50,348 nt of DNA from Levilactobacillus andaensis (GTDB lineage Bacteria; Bacillota; Bacilli; Lactobacillales; Lactobacillaceae), in NCBI RefSeq assembly GCF_016861695.1, contig NZ_BOLP01000021.1, forward strand, positions 1 to 50,348, in the 5' to 3' direction. Position numbers and translations under genes: made by a program. The notes under the pieces were generated by a model. It was not told the DNA's origin and searched no databases. It saw only the letters and a list, made by a program, of their open reading frames with translations. This document shows, one piece after another, positions 7,402 through 14,171 of this stretch (the first letter of the stretch is position 1; the number at the start of each line of letters is the position of its first letter).

Positions 7402-7907
7402 AGAGCACGCCGAGTGTCAAAGAACTGTTCGAGCGTCAGGAACTTCTCAAAGATTCAATCGGCTACAAAGTGACCAAGTTCAAAGAGGAGATTGGCTACA
7501 AAAATGCCGAGGCGGCATTCGTTCAAAAGAAGACGCTGGTGACTGATTACGAGGCCCGTCTTAAAGATGAAGCCAAGCAAGCTTACGGTGACTTTACTGC
7601 CGCGATGGCAGGCTATGAGTCACTAGATGGTATCGATCGAGTTCGTAAGGATCCGGCGAAGAAAAATAATTGGGTGCTGACGAAAAACTTAACCCCAGCT
7701 AAGCTCATGGCGTCCTTGCCTGATGATTCAATTCTGCAAGACGCCATCAAGACTAAGCGTGAATTTAATGAATCACTGGTCAAACAAATGCTGGCGGACG
7801 GCGAACTGATTGCGGGTAACGGGCACGTCACAGATAGTGATGGTCAAATTCTTGATGAGTTCATTAGTGCAGAGCTTAAGCCAGACGATTTTAAGGAGGC
7901 AAAATAA
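7389..7907 (+). CDS. Early protein preceding the annealing protein (recombination module)
   Basis: 172 residues, behind AAGGGGG. The N-terminal third is helical and charged and the middle is Lys/Ala-rich (YEARLKDEAKQAYGDF). Its stop TAA shares an A with the ATG of the annealing protein, so the two are coupled. In related phages this position is often held by nuclease-inhibitor (Gam-like) or recombination-accessory proteins, but I see no diagnostic motif and leave the function open. Confidence 0.7.
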   Translation: MDAVKSTPSVKELFERQELLKDSIGYKVTKFKEEIGYKNAEAAFVQKKTLVTDYEARLKDEAKQAYGDFTAAMAGYESLDGIDRVRKDPAKKNNWVLTKNLTPAKLMASLPDDSILQDAIKTKREFNESLVKQMLADGELIAGNGHVTDSDGQILDEFISAELKPDDFKEAK

Positions 7908-8965
7908 TGAGTAATGAATCTAATACCGCTGTTGCGGTACCTAAAGAAGACAGTGGCATGTCACTGATTGCTAATGCAGATATGAATAAGATGGCTTCAC
8001 AACTCCAAGCCATCTCTAATTTTCAGGTAATGGTTGAAAAGAATTTAAATAGTGGTCAAGACTTCGGGGTTATCCCGGGTACTGGTAAGCCTACGCTTCT
8101 CAAGCCGGGTGCTGAAAAGATTCAAATGCTGATGGGTGTCACTAGTGAGTATGAGGTGACCAACAAAATTGAAGACTACGAGAAGGGATTCTTTGCCTAC
8201 ACCATCCGCTGCACGCTGTCTAAAGGCGGTACAAAAATTACAGAGGGACTTGGGTCTGCGAACACCAAAGAGAAGCGCTACCGCAATCAAGATGTCTTCA
8301 TGATCGTCAATACGGTGCTCAAAATGGCTAAGAAACGGGCGCAAGTCGATGCAACGCTTACGATTGCTAGCCTGTCTAACGTCTTTACGCAAGATATTGA
8401 AGATATGCAGAAATTCAATCAGCGAGAAGAGACTGAAACAATGGGCGATGAAGATGCGTTAAATGTCAAAATTCCGTTCAAGAAGCACAAGGGCGAGACC
8501 ATTGGTCAAATCCTGAAAACAGATCGTAGTTACATTGAGTGGATTGCTAAGAACTCTGATAACGCAAAATACAAGCATGCCGCAGAGATGGCGCTCAATC
8601 CTAAGAAGGCTAAGGCCATAGATGACGCGGCCCAAGACGTTACCGATAAGATGTCACCTAAGCCCCCTAAGCTGGCGACTAAGAACAAGCTGGACCTTAT
8701 CAGTATCTTCTCAAAGAAGATTGCTGGGCAGACGAACGTGTCTGAACAGGAACCTGCCAACGAAGTCTTAGCTACAATCATTGATGGATGGAAGGGTACA
8801 CAAGACGATTGGAGCAAGCTTACGGAAAAAGACGCTACTACCGCTTGCAATAGCTTGCAGAAGCTCCAAGAGGGGCTTGTAGGACAGTATGAGCAAGATA
8901 ACGATCCATTCCCTAAGAAAGACGATGCTCAGAACGTCGATGACATCCAATTGCCGTTCGACTAG
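7907..8965 (+). CDS. Probable single-strand annealing protein with ExoX-like C-terminal motif
   Basis: 352 residues. Residues about 40-165 contain the hallmarks of a phage family believed to be Rad52-like annealing proteins: DFGVIPGTGKPTLLKPGAEK (52-71), a beta-rich core, then KMAKKRAQVDATLTIA (139-154). A separate short motif at 188-225 (IPFKKHKGETIGQILK, then SYIEWIAKN) resembles the ExoX-like C-terminal domain. The last residues, DDIQLPFD, resemble the acidic-hydrophobic tip of SSB proteins. It probably anneals phage single strands during replication or recombination. No separate SSB gene was recognised in the window. The annealing assignment is family-based inference. Confidence 0.7.
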   Translation: MSNESNTAVAVPKEDSGMSLIANADMNKMASQLQAISNFQVMVEKNLNSGQDFGVIPGTGKPTLLKPGAEKIQMLMGVTSEYEVTNKIEDYEKGFFAYTIRCTLSKGGTKITEGLGSANTKEKRYRNQDVFMIVNTVLKMAKKRAQVDATLTIASLSNVFTQDIEDMQKFNQREETETMGDEDALNVKIPFKKHKGETIGQILKTDRSYIEWIAKNSDNAKYKHAAEMALNPKKAKAIDDAAQDVTDKMSPKPPKLATKNKLDLISIFSKKIAGQTNVSEQEPANEVLATIIDGWKGTQDDWSKLTEKDATTACNSLQKLQEGLVGQYEQDNDPFPKKDDAQNVDDIQLPFD

Positions 8966-9006
8966 ATATAAATTGTGGTGGGTGGGCGGCGTAAGGAGGT
9001 GGCAAA

Positions 9007-9870
9007 TTGAATTATTTGGTTCAGATAAAGGCATTCTATGATCGGCTCGAAGTCGAACCCCTCAAATCATCGGAAATTGCTTTATGGTACGCGCTAATGT
9101 CCATAAACAATAAGACTGCATGGTCTGAAACGTTCACGGTAGCCTCATCAGTGATATGCCAGAAATCTGGAATTAAAGAAGCCAACTTCTATAAAGCACG
9201 GAACCTTCTTCAACAGAAGGGGTACATCAATTGGAAGTCTCGAACGGGTAATCAAGCTGCAATTTACCATCTCCCTAAGCTGTACGAACAACTGCCTACA
9301 AATAGTGTAGACAGTCATATAGACAATTGGGGAGACAGTAGTATAGACACCTCTATAGGCAGTAGTAGAGCATTAACTAAACTAAACAAAACTAAACAAA
9401 GAGATGAAGATGACGACGCGGTCACCCGCTCAGACGTAATCGACAAGTGGACAAGTCTATGGGGATTCCCCAACGGTATCGCTATGCCTGAACTTAACGA
9501 ATGGCTTCAGCAGCTGTCACCCGACATCATCGACTATGCCATCCAGATTGCTGGAGAGCACGATGTTCAGGCTAGGGGAGCACTTAAGTATCTGCGTGCC
9601 GTCATCGAGGGGTGGCAGGAACGCAAGATTACTACGCTTGCTCAAGCTAAAAAGGCTGCTGAGGAGCATGACCAGCGCATGGCCAACAATCGCAAGCCAG
9701 CCGCCAAGCAATCGCACATCAAGGAGACCATGCCTGACTGGGCACAACGGGATAACGCACAGCAGGACAAGCCTAAGCCCCTCTCAGCGGAGAAACAGGC
9801 CGAGTTGGATGCACGGATGGCTAGGCTTAAGGAACAGCACGAACAACGAGAACAGGAGGCTACATCATGA
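9007..9870 (+). CDS. DnaD-like replication initiator
   Basis: 287 residues, TTG start 8 nt after AAGGAGGTGG. The N-terminal winged-helix domain (about 8-95) is typical of phage replisome organizers, and the C-terminal DnaD-like domain covers about 140-205 (GALKYLRAVIEGWQ matches the YIxxILxxW-type signature). A basic, Gln-rich tail follows. The linker between the domains is encoded by five 12-bp iterons and an A-rich stretch, so the gene probably contains its own origin, as known for lactococcal phage Tuc2009. It overlaps the antirepressor gene by 4 nt (ATGA). Confidence 0.85.
   Translation: MNYLVQIKAFYDRLEVEPLKSSEIALWYALMSINNKTAWSETFTVASSVICQKSGIKEANFYKARNLLQQKGYINWKSRTGNQAAIYHLPKLYEQLPTNSVDSHIDNWGDSSIDTSIGSSRALTKLNKTKQRDEDDDAVTRSDVIDKWTSLWGFPNGIAMPELNEWLQQLSPDIIDYAIQIAGEHDVQARGALKYLRAVIEGWQERKITTLAQAKKAAEEHDQRMANNRKPAAKQSHIKETMPDWAQRDNAQQDKPKPLSAEKQAELDARMARLKEQHEQREQEATS
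9308..9400. repeat. Candidate replication origin: five 12-bp iterons and an AT-rich element
   Basis: TAGACA, TAGACA, GAGACA, TAGACA and TAGGCA begin at 9308, 9320, 9332, 9344 and 9356, exactly 12 bp apart. They are followed by TTAACTAA and two tandem copies of ACTAAACAAA (9381-9400), a plausible unwinding element. The period is four codons, so the repeats also give a repeated tetrapeptide pattern in the initiator linker. Confidence 0.7.
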
Positions 9871-10580
9871 CAAACTTAAGAGATTTAATTACAGGAAGAA
9901 CGAGTAAGGATGTTGCAGTCGATGCACGAGGGCTGCATGACTTTTTGGAGGTCGGTAAGGACTTCTCGAATTGGTTCAAGGATATGACTGAATATGGATT
10001 TTCTGAGGGCCAGGACTTTACGCCGATTTCGGCGAAAAGCCGTGGTGGCAGGCCCCGCATCGAATATGCCATGACGTTGGACATGGCTAAGGAGCTTGCG
10101 ATGCTCCAACGTACCGACAAGGGTAAGCAGGCACGTCGGTACTTCATCGCCGCCGAGAACAAGCTACGTGATCAGGAAGTTTCCAAGCTACGGCTTCCAC
10201 GGACCCCAGACGAAAAGATTCAGTTGCTGCTAGAAAACAGCGGTGAGGCCAACAAACGTATCGATACCGTTGAGGAGCGCATGGACGACTTCGAAGCAAA
10301 CCAGAAGTTGGACCCAAGCGAGTACTCGGCTATCAGCCATGGCGTCACGCGGGCGGTCAATCGGTATGTCGATGATCATCGCTTAAAGCTGACACGAGAT
10401 CAACGCAGTGAGCTGTACAAGGACATCAGCAACGGGCTCAACAAAGTCGTCGGGGTCCACACACGTACCCAGATTCGGGCCAAGGATTACGACACCGCGT
10501 TGAAGTTCATTGACGACTGGCAGCCGAACACGGCTACCAAGATGTTGATTCAGCAAATGGAATTGCCACTGGAGGCGTAG
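9867..10580 (+). CDS. ant: AntA-type antirepressor with ORF6C domain
   Basis: 237 residues. The N-terminal AntA/AntB domain (about 15-90) includes VDARGLHDFLEVGKDFSNWF and the RGGRPRIEYAMTLDMAKELAM segment. The C-terminal ORF6C-like domain (about 110-230) includes AISHGVTRAVNRYV. Such proteins counter the CI-like repressor or alter early gene expression. The start overlaps the stop of the initiator gene (ATGA) and AACAGGAGG lies upstream. Confidence 0.85.
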   Translation: MTNLRDLITGRTSKDVAVDARGLHDFLEVGKDFSNWFKDMTEYGFSEGQDFTPISAKSRGGRPRIEYAMTLDMAKELAMLQRTDKGKQARRYFIAAENKLRDQEVSKLRLPRTPDEKIQLLLENSGEANKRIDTVEERMDDFEANQKLDPSEYSAISHGVTRAVNRYVDDHRLKLTRDQRSELYKDISNGLNKVVGVHTRTQIRAKDYDTALKFIDDWQPNTATKMLIQQMELPLEA

Positions 10581-10582
10581 AA

Positions 10583-10852
10583 ATGAAGTTTAAGCTAAAG
10601 GAAACTGCAGATCCCGGTATTTATAAGCCGGGAAATGTTATCTGGAATTCTATGTATGACTCTTATTCTATGGTAGTGCAGGGCCATGACGATGATGATA
10701 TCGCTAAAATCTATTTCTTAGTTGACTTGGGTGAAGGAATTGCACTGTCTCAGCCATATTCAAGTCTACAAAAGTTGGCTGATCATTGGTGCTCTGATTA
10801 CGATCACTTAATTGTCAATCCAACACTTGTTGAGGAGGGCGCTGAACGATGA
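10583..10852 (+). CDS. Hypothetical phage protein
   Basis: 89 residues, GGAGG 7 nt before ATG. Beta-rich N-terminus (YKPGNVIWNSMYDSYSMVV), acidic overall, no membrane segment or known motif. It overlaps the YopX-RusA gene by 4 nt (ATGA), placing it in the same early operon. Confidence 0.65.
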   Translation: MKFKLKETADPGIYKPGNVIWNSMYDSYSMVVQGHDDDDIAKIYFLVDLGEGIALSQPYSSLQKLADHWCSDYDHLIVNPTLVEEGAER

Positions 10853-11664
10853 GAGAGATTAAGTTTCGGGCGTGGGACCCCGTCCAGCACAAGATGCTGA
10901 AGCCGAGCTACCTTGAATTCATCGATGGAAATGCCTACTGGATTGAGGCAGGCAAAGATGATAGTCAGAACGACGGGCCTGTAGACAGTCCCGTAACTCG
11001 CCCTGTAGTCAAGGTCGGCATGGTGCTGGAGCAGTACACCGGACTTAAAGACGAAGGTGGCAAAGAAATCTGTGAAGGCGACATCGTCTCCAAAAGAAGT
11101 CTAGATTACGAGAGCGGTAAGCCATTTGGCGAGCCTCTGATCGGTGCGATTGTCTACAAACCAGACTACCTGAACGGCGGTGTACCTGAGCGTTCCATGC
11201 TATCAGAGATGATTGAGTATCAGAGGCACAGTGTTCCTCAGAGCAAACGTGTGTTAGCCCACATCGTGGTTCACGGCGAACCGGTACAAGCCGGGCGCCC
11301 ACGCTTCAACAGTTACACTCATACAGCACACGACCCTAGAAAGAGCCGTGTGTACAAAGAGATGGTCAGTGGGGCGGCAGACTTGCAGTACAACGGCCCG
11401 CTCATCGAAGGCAAAGCGATTGCTGTCAAGATTGCCATCTATCGCTCAATCCAGAAGTCAGTCAGCCACAAGGAACACGATAGACGGGCCACAGGAGAGC
11501 ACAGACCCATCGTAAAGCCGGACACGTCTAACTATGTCAAATTGATTGAAGACGCGCTGACAGACGTTATCTGGAAGGATGACAACCTGATTGTGAGTCT
11601 GACGGCCGACAAGTACTACTCAGACGATCCGCGGATAGAGGTCACGGTGACCGATGTTAGTTAG
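10849..11664 (+). CDS. rusA: YopX-RusA fusion (Holliday junction resolvase)
   Basis: 271 residues made of two families that are normally separate. Residues 1-~120 are YopX-like (REIKFRAWD at 2-10; EQYTGLKDEGGKEICEGDIV at 61-80). Residues ~136-271 are RusA-like: HGEPVQAGRPRF (142-153), then VKPDTSN (222-228) and WKDD (242-245), with acidic residues D225, D244 and D245 in the expected metal-binding positions. RusA resolves Holliday junctions during phage replication. No stop or good ribosome binding site separates the two parts. Preceded by GGAGGG. Confidence 0.82.
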   Translation: MREIKFRAWDPVQHKMLKPSYLEFIDGNAYWIEAGKDDSQNDGPVDSPVTRPVVKVGMVLEQYTGLKDEGGKEICEGDIVSKRSLDYESGKPFGEPLIGAIVYKPDYLNGGVPERSMLSEMIEYQRHSVPQSKRVLAHIVVHGEPVQAGRPRFNSYTHTAHDPRKSRVYKEMVSGAADLQYNGPLIEGKAIAVKIAIYRSIQKSVSHKEHDRRATGEHRPIVKPDTSNYVKLIEDALTDVIWKDDNLIVSLTADKYYSDDPRIEVTVTDVS

Positions 11665-11818
11665 ATTGACGAACGAGAACGACTGCCATGAGTGTCAGCT
11701 GTCATACGCACGGACACACTACTTGGACCACGTAGCGACATGGAAGATAAAAGCTGCACTTTGGCAACAGAAGAGGCCGGTCATTAATGGCTGGCGGGTG
11801 GAGGTAATCAAGAAATGA
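11654..11818 (+). CDS. Small early protein
   Basis: 54 residues, overlapping the RusA end by 11 nt, with GAGGT upstream. It contains NENDCHECQLSYARTHYL, with two Cys in a CxxC arrangement that could bind metal, and a basic C-terminus. No family recognised. Its stop overlaps the next ATG (ATGA). Confidence 0.6.
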   Translation: MLVRLTNENDCHECQLSYARTHYLDHVATWKIKAALWQQKRPVINGWRVEVIKK

Positions 11819-11973
11819 ACGTTGAAAACGCGTTGCAGACCATCGCAGACGCACTAGTCCTAGACGACGAGTACCGTGACGGTAGCAATTCAGATGAGTT
11901 GAGACAGGCTACAGCGGCGTTTCAAAAGGTATGCAACTACTTTGATGATAAGGAGAATGATGATGAAATTTGA
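11815..11973 (+). CDS. Small acidic early protein
   Basis: 52 residues, GGAGG 10 nt before ATG. Acidic and helical (ENALQTIADALVLDDEY), ending DDKENDDEI. No family recognised. Its 3' end overlaps the next gene, whose ribosome binding site AAGGAG lies inside it. Confidence 0.6.
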   Translation: MNVENALQTIADALVLDDEYRDGSNSDELRQATAAFQKVCNYFDDKENDDEI

Positions 11974-12184
11974 AAAAGCGTTCAAGCTGTTAAAGCATGG
12001 GGAACCTATTAAGCGAGTCGGATGGGAAAACTTCTGCCTTGCAAAATTGAACGACACAATCGCCAACATTACTTTTGAGGAACTACATGATCCTGATATT
12101 GATGCTGTTTTAGACGAACATCGAGACGAAGGAATTTCCTTAGACTCAGATGACATCATGGCAACTGATTGGGAGGAAGTATGA
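11963..12184 (+). CDS. DUF2829-like (Tad2-type) protein, short form
   Basis: 73 residues. Three ATGs follow AAGGAG; the third (11963) has the best spacing. The N-terminus FEKAFKLLKHGEPIKRVGWE and the C-terminus DIMATDWEEV match the DUF2829 pattern (start ..ALxxLKxGxxVxRxGW, end DMLAxDWEVV). This family includes Tad2, which sequesters the Thoeris signal 1''-3' gcADPR. The usual middle strand with PW..S is replaced by an acidic segment, so nucleotide binding is uncertain. A larger paralogue lies at 16745. Confidence 0.7.
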   Translation: MKFEKAFKLLKHGEPIKRVGWENFCLAKLNDTIANITFEELHDPDIDAVLDEHRDEGISLDSDDIMATDWEEV

Positions 12185-12297
12185 GTAAGCAACGGAAGCA
12201 CACGAAAAAGTCCACCATGCGCAAGAAGAAGCGCCGGATGGCGGAACATGCACGGGAACATCGGTGGTATGGCACCGGCCGTCGTTTGAAAGTCTGA
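12181..12297 (+). CDS. Tiny highly basic protein
   Basis: 38 residues, mostly Lys and Arg (MRKKKRRMAEHAREH), starting in the ATGA overlap of the DUF2829 gene with GGAGG 4 nt upstream. Likely binds nucleic acid by charge alone; no family recognised. Confidence 0.55.
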   Translation: MSKQRKHTKKSTMRKKKRRMAEHAREHRWYGTGRRLKV

Positions 12298-12527
12298 CCA
12301 CCCGTAAGTATCGGAGTGGCGTGGTCATGCGTAGCGATAGCGGTAAGACCCTTATGGTTAGGGAACATCATGTGGCAGAGGACTACTGGGGCAAGTGCCT
12401 CAGCATAGTTCAGGAGGAGTATCAAACCAGTGATGGGTTTCTGATGCGGGGGCAAGCCTTCTTTCTGGAAGAGGGACACTCAACCGCGATTCGGGTACCA
12501 CTGGATGAACTGGAGGAACGGCAATGA
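12264..12527 (+). CDS. Hypothetical early protein
   Basis: Up to 87 residues. The start is unclear: GTG 12264 has only a weak ribosome binding site and overlaps the previous gene by 34 nt, while starts near 12321-12327 follow GGAG. The conserved-looking part begins YRSGVVMRSDSGKTLMV and ends with LDELEERQ. Beta-rich, cytoplasmic, no family recognised. Confidence 0.5.
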   Translation: MVWHRPSFESLTTRKYRSGVVMRSDSGKTLMVREHHVAEDYWGKCLSIVQEEYQTSDGFLMRGQAFFLEEGHSTAIRVPLDELEERQ

Positions 12528-12688
12528 CGTGGCGTCTGTTTTGGGAGCTTCTAGCGCTGTTTGTAGTGGTAGTTGGTGCGAAGAACAAGGCCAACTGGTC
12601 ATGGTACAACGGTAGGCTAGGATCGTTCATACTCTGGGCGGTCGTCATGCTCGGTGCAATTGCTGGTATGGTGATGGTGGCCAGGTAG
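12524..12688 (+). CDS. Small two-segment membrane protein
   Basis: 54 residues behind GGAGG. Hydrophobic segments at about 6-19 (FWELLALFVVVVGA) and 33-52 are separated by a short basic loop (KNKANWSWYNGR). Probably inserted in the cytoplasmic membrane; function unknown. Last gene before the leftward terminator at 12693. Confidence 0.6.
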   Translation: MTWRLFWELLALFVVVVGAKNKANWSWYNGRLGSFILWAVVMLGAIAGMVMVAR

Positions 12689-12692
12689 GCAC

Positions 12693-12725
12693 AAAAAAAC
12701 ATCGAGAATTGGAGGATTCCCGATG
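12693..12725 (-). terminator. Terminator of the minus-strand small gene
   Basis: Minus-strand hairpin with 10-bp stem (CATCGGGAAT / ATTCTCGATG, one G-U pair), a 6-nt loop, then seven T. It lies 38 nt past the stop of the leftward gene at 12763 and so ends that transcription unit. Confidence 0.8.
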
Positions 12726-12762
12726 CACTCAAGTTGTAAAGAAGAATTTATTGCTTGATAAA

Positions 12763-12900
12763 TTACTTCTTAGCTTGTGATAAAGCACTGGCAGCTACCG
12801 ATTTAGCAGCTTTACCGTATCGGCCGTCACGTAAAATCTTAGAGGCTTTCCGAGCAACAGGTTTTGAAGTACGACCGCCACGTGAACCACGTTTTGCCAT
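12763..12900 (-). CDS. Small basic Ser/Ala-rich protein on the opposite strand
   Basis: 45 residues, the only supported minus-strand gene inside the early region. It has repeated small-residue motifs (TSKPVARKASKILRDGR, then KSVAASALSQAKK) and is strongly basic. Similar small proteins with an AASALSQ-like end occur on phages and plasmids, but no function is known to me. AAGGTGG lies 6-8 nt before ATG and is masked by a hairpin. The unit has its own candidate promoter and terminator and is divergent from an XRE regulator, which argues for separate expression, possibly in the lysogen. Confidence 0.75.
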   Translation of the reverse strand: MAKRGSRGGRTSKPVARKASKILRDGRYGKAAKSVAASALSQAKK

Positions 12901-12907
12901 GTATCTC

Positions 12908-12924
12908 ACCACCTTTATAGTGGT
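12908..12924 (-). promoter_or_regulatory. Hairpin masking the ribosome binding site of the minus-strand gene
   Basis: In the leftward transcript ACCAC and GTGGT pair around a 7-nt loop, and AAGGTGG, the ribosome binding site, lies in the loop and 3' arm. This would lower translation unless opened. Confidence 0.5.
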
Positions 12925-12942
12925 ATCAACATGCGATAGAGA

Positions 12943-12992
12943 ACTAGAGTTCCCACAACATGTTGTGTGTCAATAGTATCACAAATTATATA
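12943..12992. promoter_or_regulatory. Divergent promoters with a shared palindromic operator
   Basis: CACAACATGTTGTG (12954-12967) is a perfect 14-bp palindrome. Rightward: TTGTGT (12963-12968), 18 nt, TATATA (12987-12992), leading to the XRE gene. Leftward: TTGACA (12973-12968) with TCTAGT 19 nt on (12948-12943), leading to the small basic gene; that -10 is weak. The palindrome touches both -35 regions, so one bound protein could control both directions. Confidence 0.55.
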
Positions 12993-13033
12993 AGCCCGCA
13001 ATAAGTTGTGGATATCAATTTGGAGGAATGTGT

Positions 13034-13222
13034 ATGTGGAATAAGGTAGATGCAATTCTAAAGAAAAAAGGAATCACACCGCATCGCTTATCAAAGTTGA
13101 TGGGTGATCCTAATGATTCAAATATTTATGCGTTGAAGAATGGCAAAATTAAGCGACCAAGTTTCGATTTGATGTGTAGAATTGCCAAAGCACTAGATGT
13201 CAGTTTAGACGAATTTAGGTAG
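13034..13222 (+). CDS. Small XRE-family regulator
   Basis: 62 residues, almost entirely a helix-turn-helix domain (PHRLSKLMGDPNDSNIYALK, ending ALDVSLDEFR). ATG 13034 is chosen because it lies 7 nt after GGAGG; ATG 13028 is too close. Divergent from the minus-strand small gene across a perfect palindrome, the likely binding site. It may be an extra switch protein separate from cI/cro. Confidence 0.8.
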   Translation: MWNKVDAILKKKGITPHRLSKLMGDPNDSNIYALKNGKIKRPSFDLMCRIAKALDVSLDEFR

Positions 13223-13223
13223 C

Positions 13224-13250
13224 AAAAAAGGGCCGCCCGGCAGCAGCCCT
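13224..13250 (-). terminator. Leftward-facing terminator after the XRE gene
   Basis: On the minus strand AGGGC-T-GC / GC-G-GCCCT with a 6-nt loop runs into TTTTTT. The internal pair is G-U only on the minus strand (A/C mismatch on plus). No leftward gene is visible to its right, so the transcript it stops is unknown. Confidence 0.55.
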
Positions 13251-13311
13251 CACCAAATTAAACTAACAAACTTATTGTACCACAAACGCTTATTTGATGG
13301 GGGTTGGACTG

Positions 13312-13794
13312 ATGATGGCATTAGAGCAAACGGAACTTTTTGAGAAGTCGAACGATAAGGAAGTCATCAAGTGTGTGAAGCGGTTCTTTAACCACTACTT
13401 TATGCGATTAGTGTTGAAGTCAGGGAAAAGTCTAGCTTCTTTGCAGTCACCGAAATACGATGGTATGCCAAAGGCACCGGGGGTTAGTTCAGACCGTGAC
13501 AGGGAACTTGTAGAAGCTGCAGACTATCAGGAAGTCGTTGAGTGCGTGTTGGAGGCGTTTCAGAACATGGCTGGTATAAGTTCTGGGATTGTGTGGCATT
13601 CTTTGGTCATGCATGAATCAAACAAGCATGTTGAAGATATCGTCCACTATGAACATAGCCGGTTTAGTGATCGTAAGAAGGCGGCCATTATTGAATTCTA
13701 CTATGCATTCACTGGGAGGCTGGCACGACGGGGACTGCAACGCGATGACTTGAAGTTTGACGAATACCTGTATCGAAAGAAATCGGACTTTTAG
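13312..13794 (+). CDS. ArpU-type late transcription regulator
   Basis: 160 residues from ATG 13312, behind GGGGG. The segment SPKYDGMPKAPGVSSDRDRE and the helical, charged C-terminus (ADYQEVVECVLEAF, KAAIIEFYYAFTG) match ArpU/RinA-like phage regulators that switch on the packaging and lysis operon. It is the last gene before the tRNA region and the terminase block, the expected position. I cannot identify its target promoter with confidence. Confidence 0.8.
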   Translation: MMALEQTELFEKSNDKEVIKCVKRFFNHYFMRLVLKSGKSLASLQSPKYDGMPKAPGVSSDRDRELVEAADYQEVVECVLEAFQNMAGISSGIVWHSLVMHESNKHVEDIVHYEHSRFSDRKKAAIIEFYYAFTGRLARRGLQRDDLKFDEYLYRKKSDF

Positions 13795-13871
13795 CTCAAA
13801 AACACTTCAAAAGCATCGTACTTTTTACCCGGATTATGGGTGTAAATTAGTACCATCGAAAGAATCAAAAA

Positions 13872-13943
13872 ACGCGTATAGCTTAGCTGGAAGAGCGGCG
13901 GTTTCCTAAACTACTGACGCGGGTTCGACTCCCGCTGCGCGCA
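13872..13943 (+). tRNA. tRNA-Arg (anticodon CCT)
   Basis: A 72-nt cloverleaf: acceptor ACGCGTA/TGCGCGC (one A-C mismatch at 1-72), D arm GCTT/GAGC, anticodon stem GCGGT/ACTAC (one C-A mismatch), loop TTCCTAA giving CCT, T arm GCGGG-TTCGACT-CCCGC, discriminator A, no encoded CCA. It would read AGG, a rare codon in such hosts. The mismatches suggest some decay. Confidence 0.75.
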
Positions 13944-13964
13944 TTGGTACCGCCGTGAAGTTCT

Positions 13965-14008
13965 GGAGCATTGCTAGTGAGTCGGCGTCTAAAACCGACA
14001 AAAGCTCC
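13965..14008 (+). other. Structured 44-nt element between the tRNAs
   Basis: GGAGC (13965-13969) pairs with GCTCC (14004-14008), enclosing hairpin GTCGG/CCGAC (13981-13985/13995-13999) with a 9-nt loop containing TCTAAAA. It resembles a tRNA without a T arm, with a CTA or TAA reading of the loop, but is not a valid tRNA. It may be a degenerate tRNA or another small RNA. Confidence 0.35.
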
Positions 14009-14066
14009 TACGCCACGATACATGAGTAGCCTGATCAGCACTCTAAGGTAGGACCAAATTCTAGTA

Positions 14067-14116
14067 GTGGTGTGGTGGCACAAAGGCCATACCGGGCTCG
14101 CTACCCGGACACCACA
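14067..14116 (+). other. 50-nt tRNA-like element with acceptor and T arm only
   Basis: GTGGTGT (14067-14073) pairs perfectly with ACACCAC (14109-14115), followed by A as discriminator. A T-arm-like hairpin CCGGG-CTCGCTA-CCCGG (14092-14108) stacks directly on it. Between acceptor and T arm there is only one short hairpin, TGGC/GCCA, and no anticodon arm. It lies between two real tRNAs. Either a deleted tRNA or a deliberate tRNA mimic. Confidence 0.5.
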
Positions 14117-14171
14117 TTGCCTAAGTAAATAGGCATACAAACTTGCCCGGTCCCCAAACAGCCGGGTTCCT

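Noticed and set aside
12755..12976. 73-codon plus-strand frame in the XRE-small gene region
   Set aside because: Complementary to the better supported minus-strand gene, which has a ribosome binding site, promoter and terminator.
13983..13996. TCTAAAAC, as at the end of type II-A CRISPR repeats
   Set aside because: Single occurrence within a tRNA-region hairpin; no repeat-spacer pattern and no cas genes in the window.
13883..14140. 85-codon frame on the minus strand across the tRNA region
   Set aside because: Lies over a clear tRNA and folded elements, with no ribosome binding site; taken as a chance frame.
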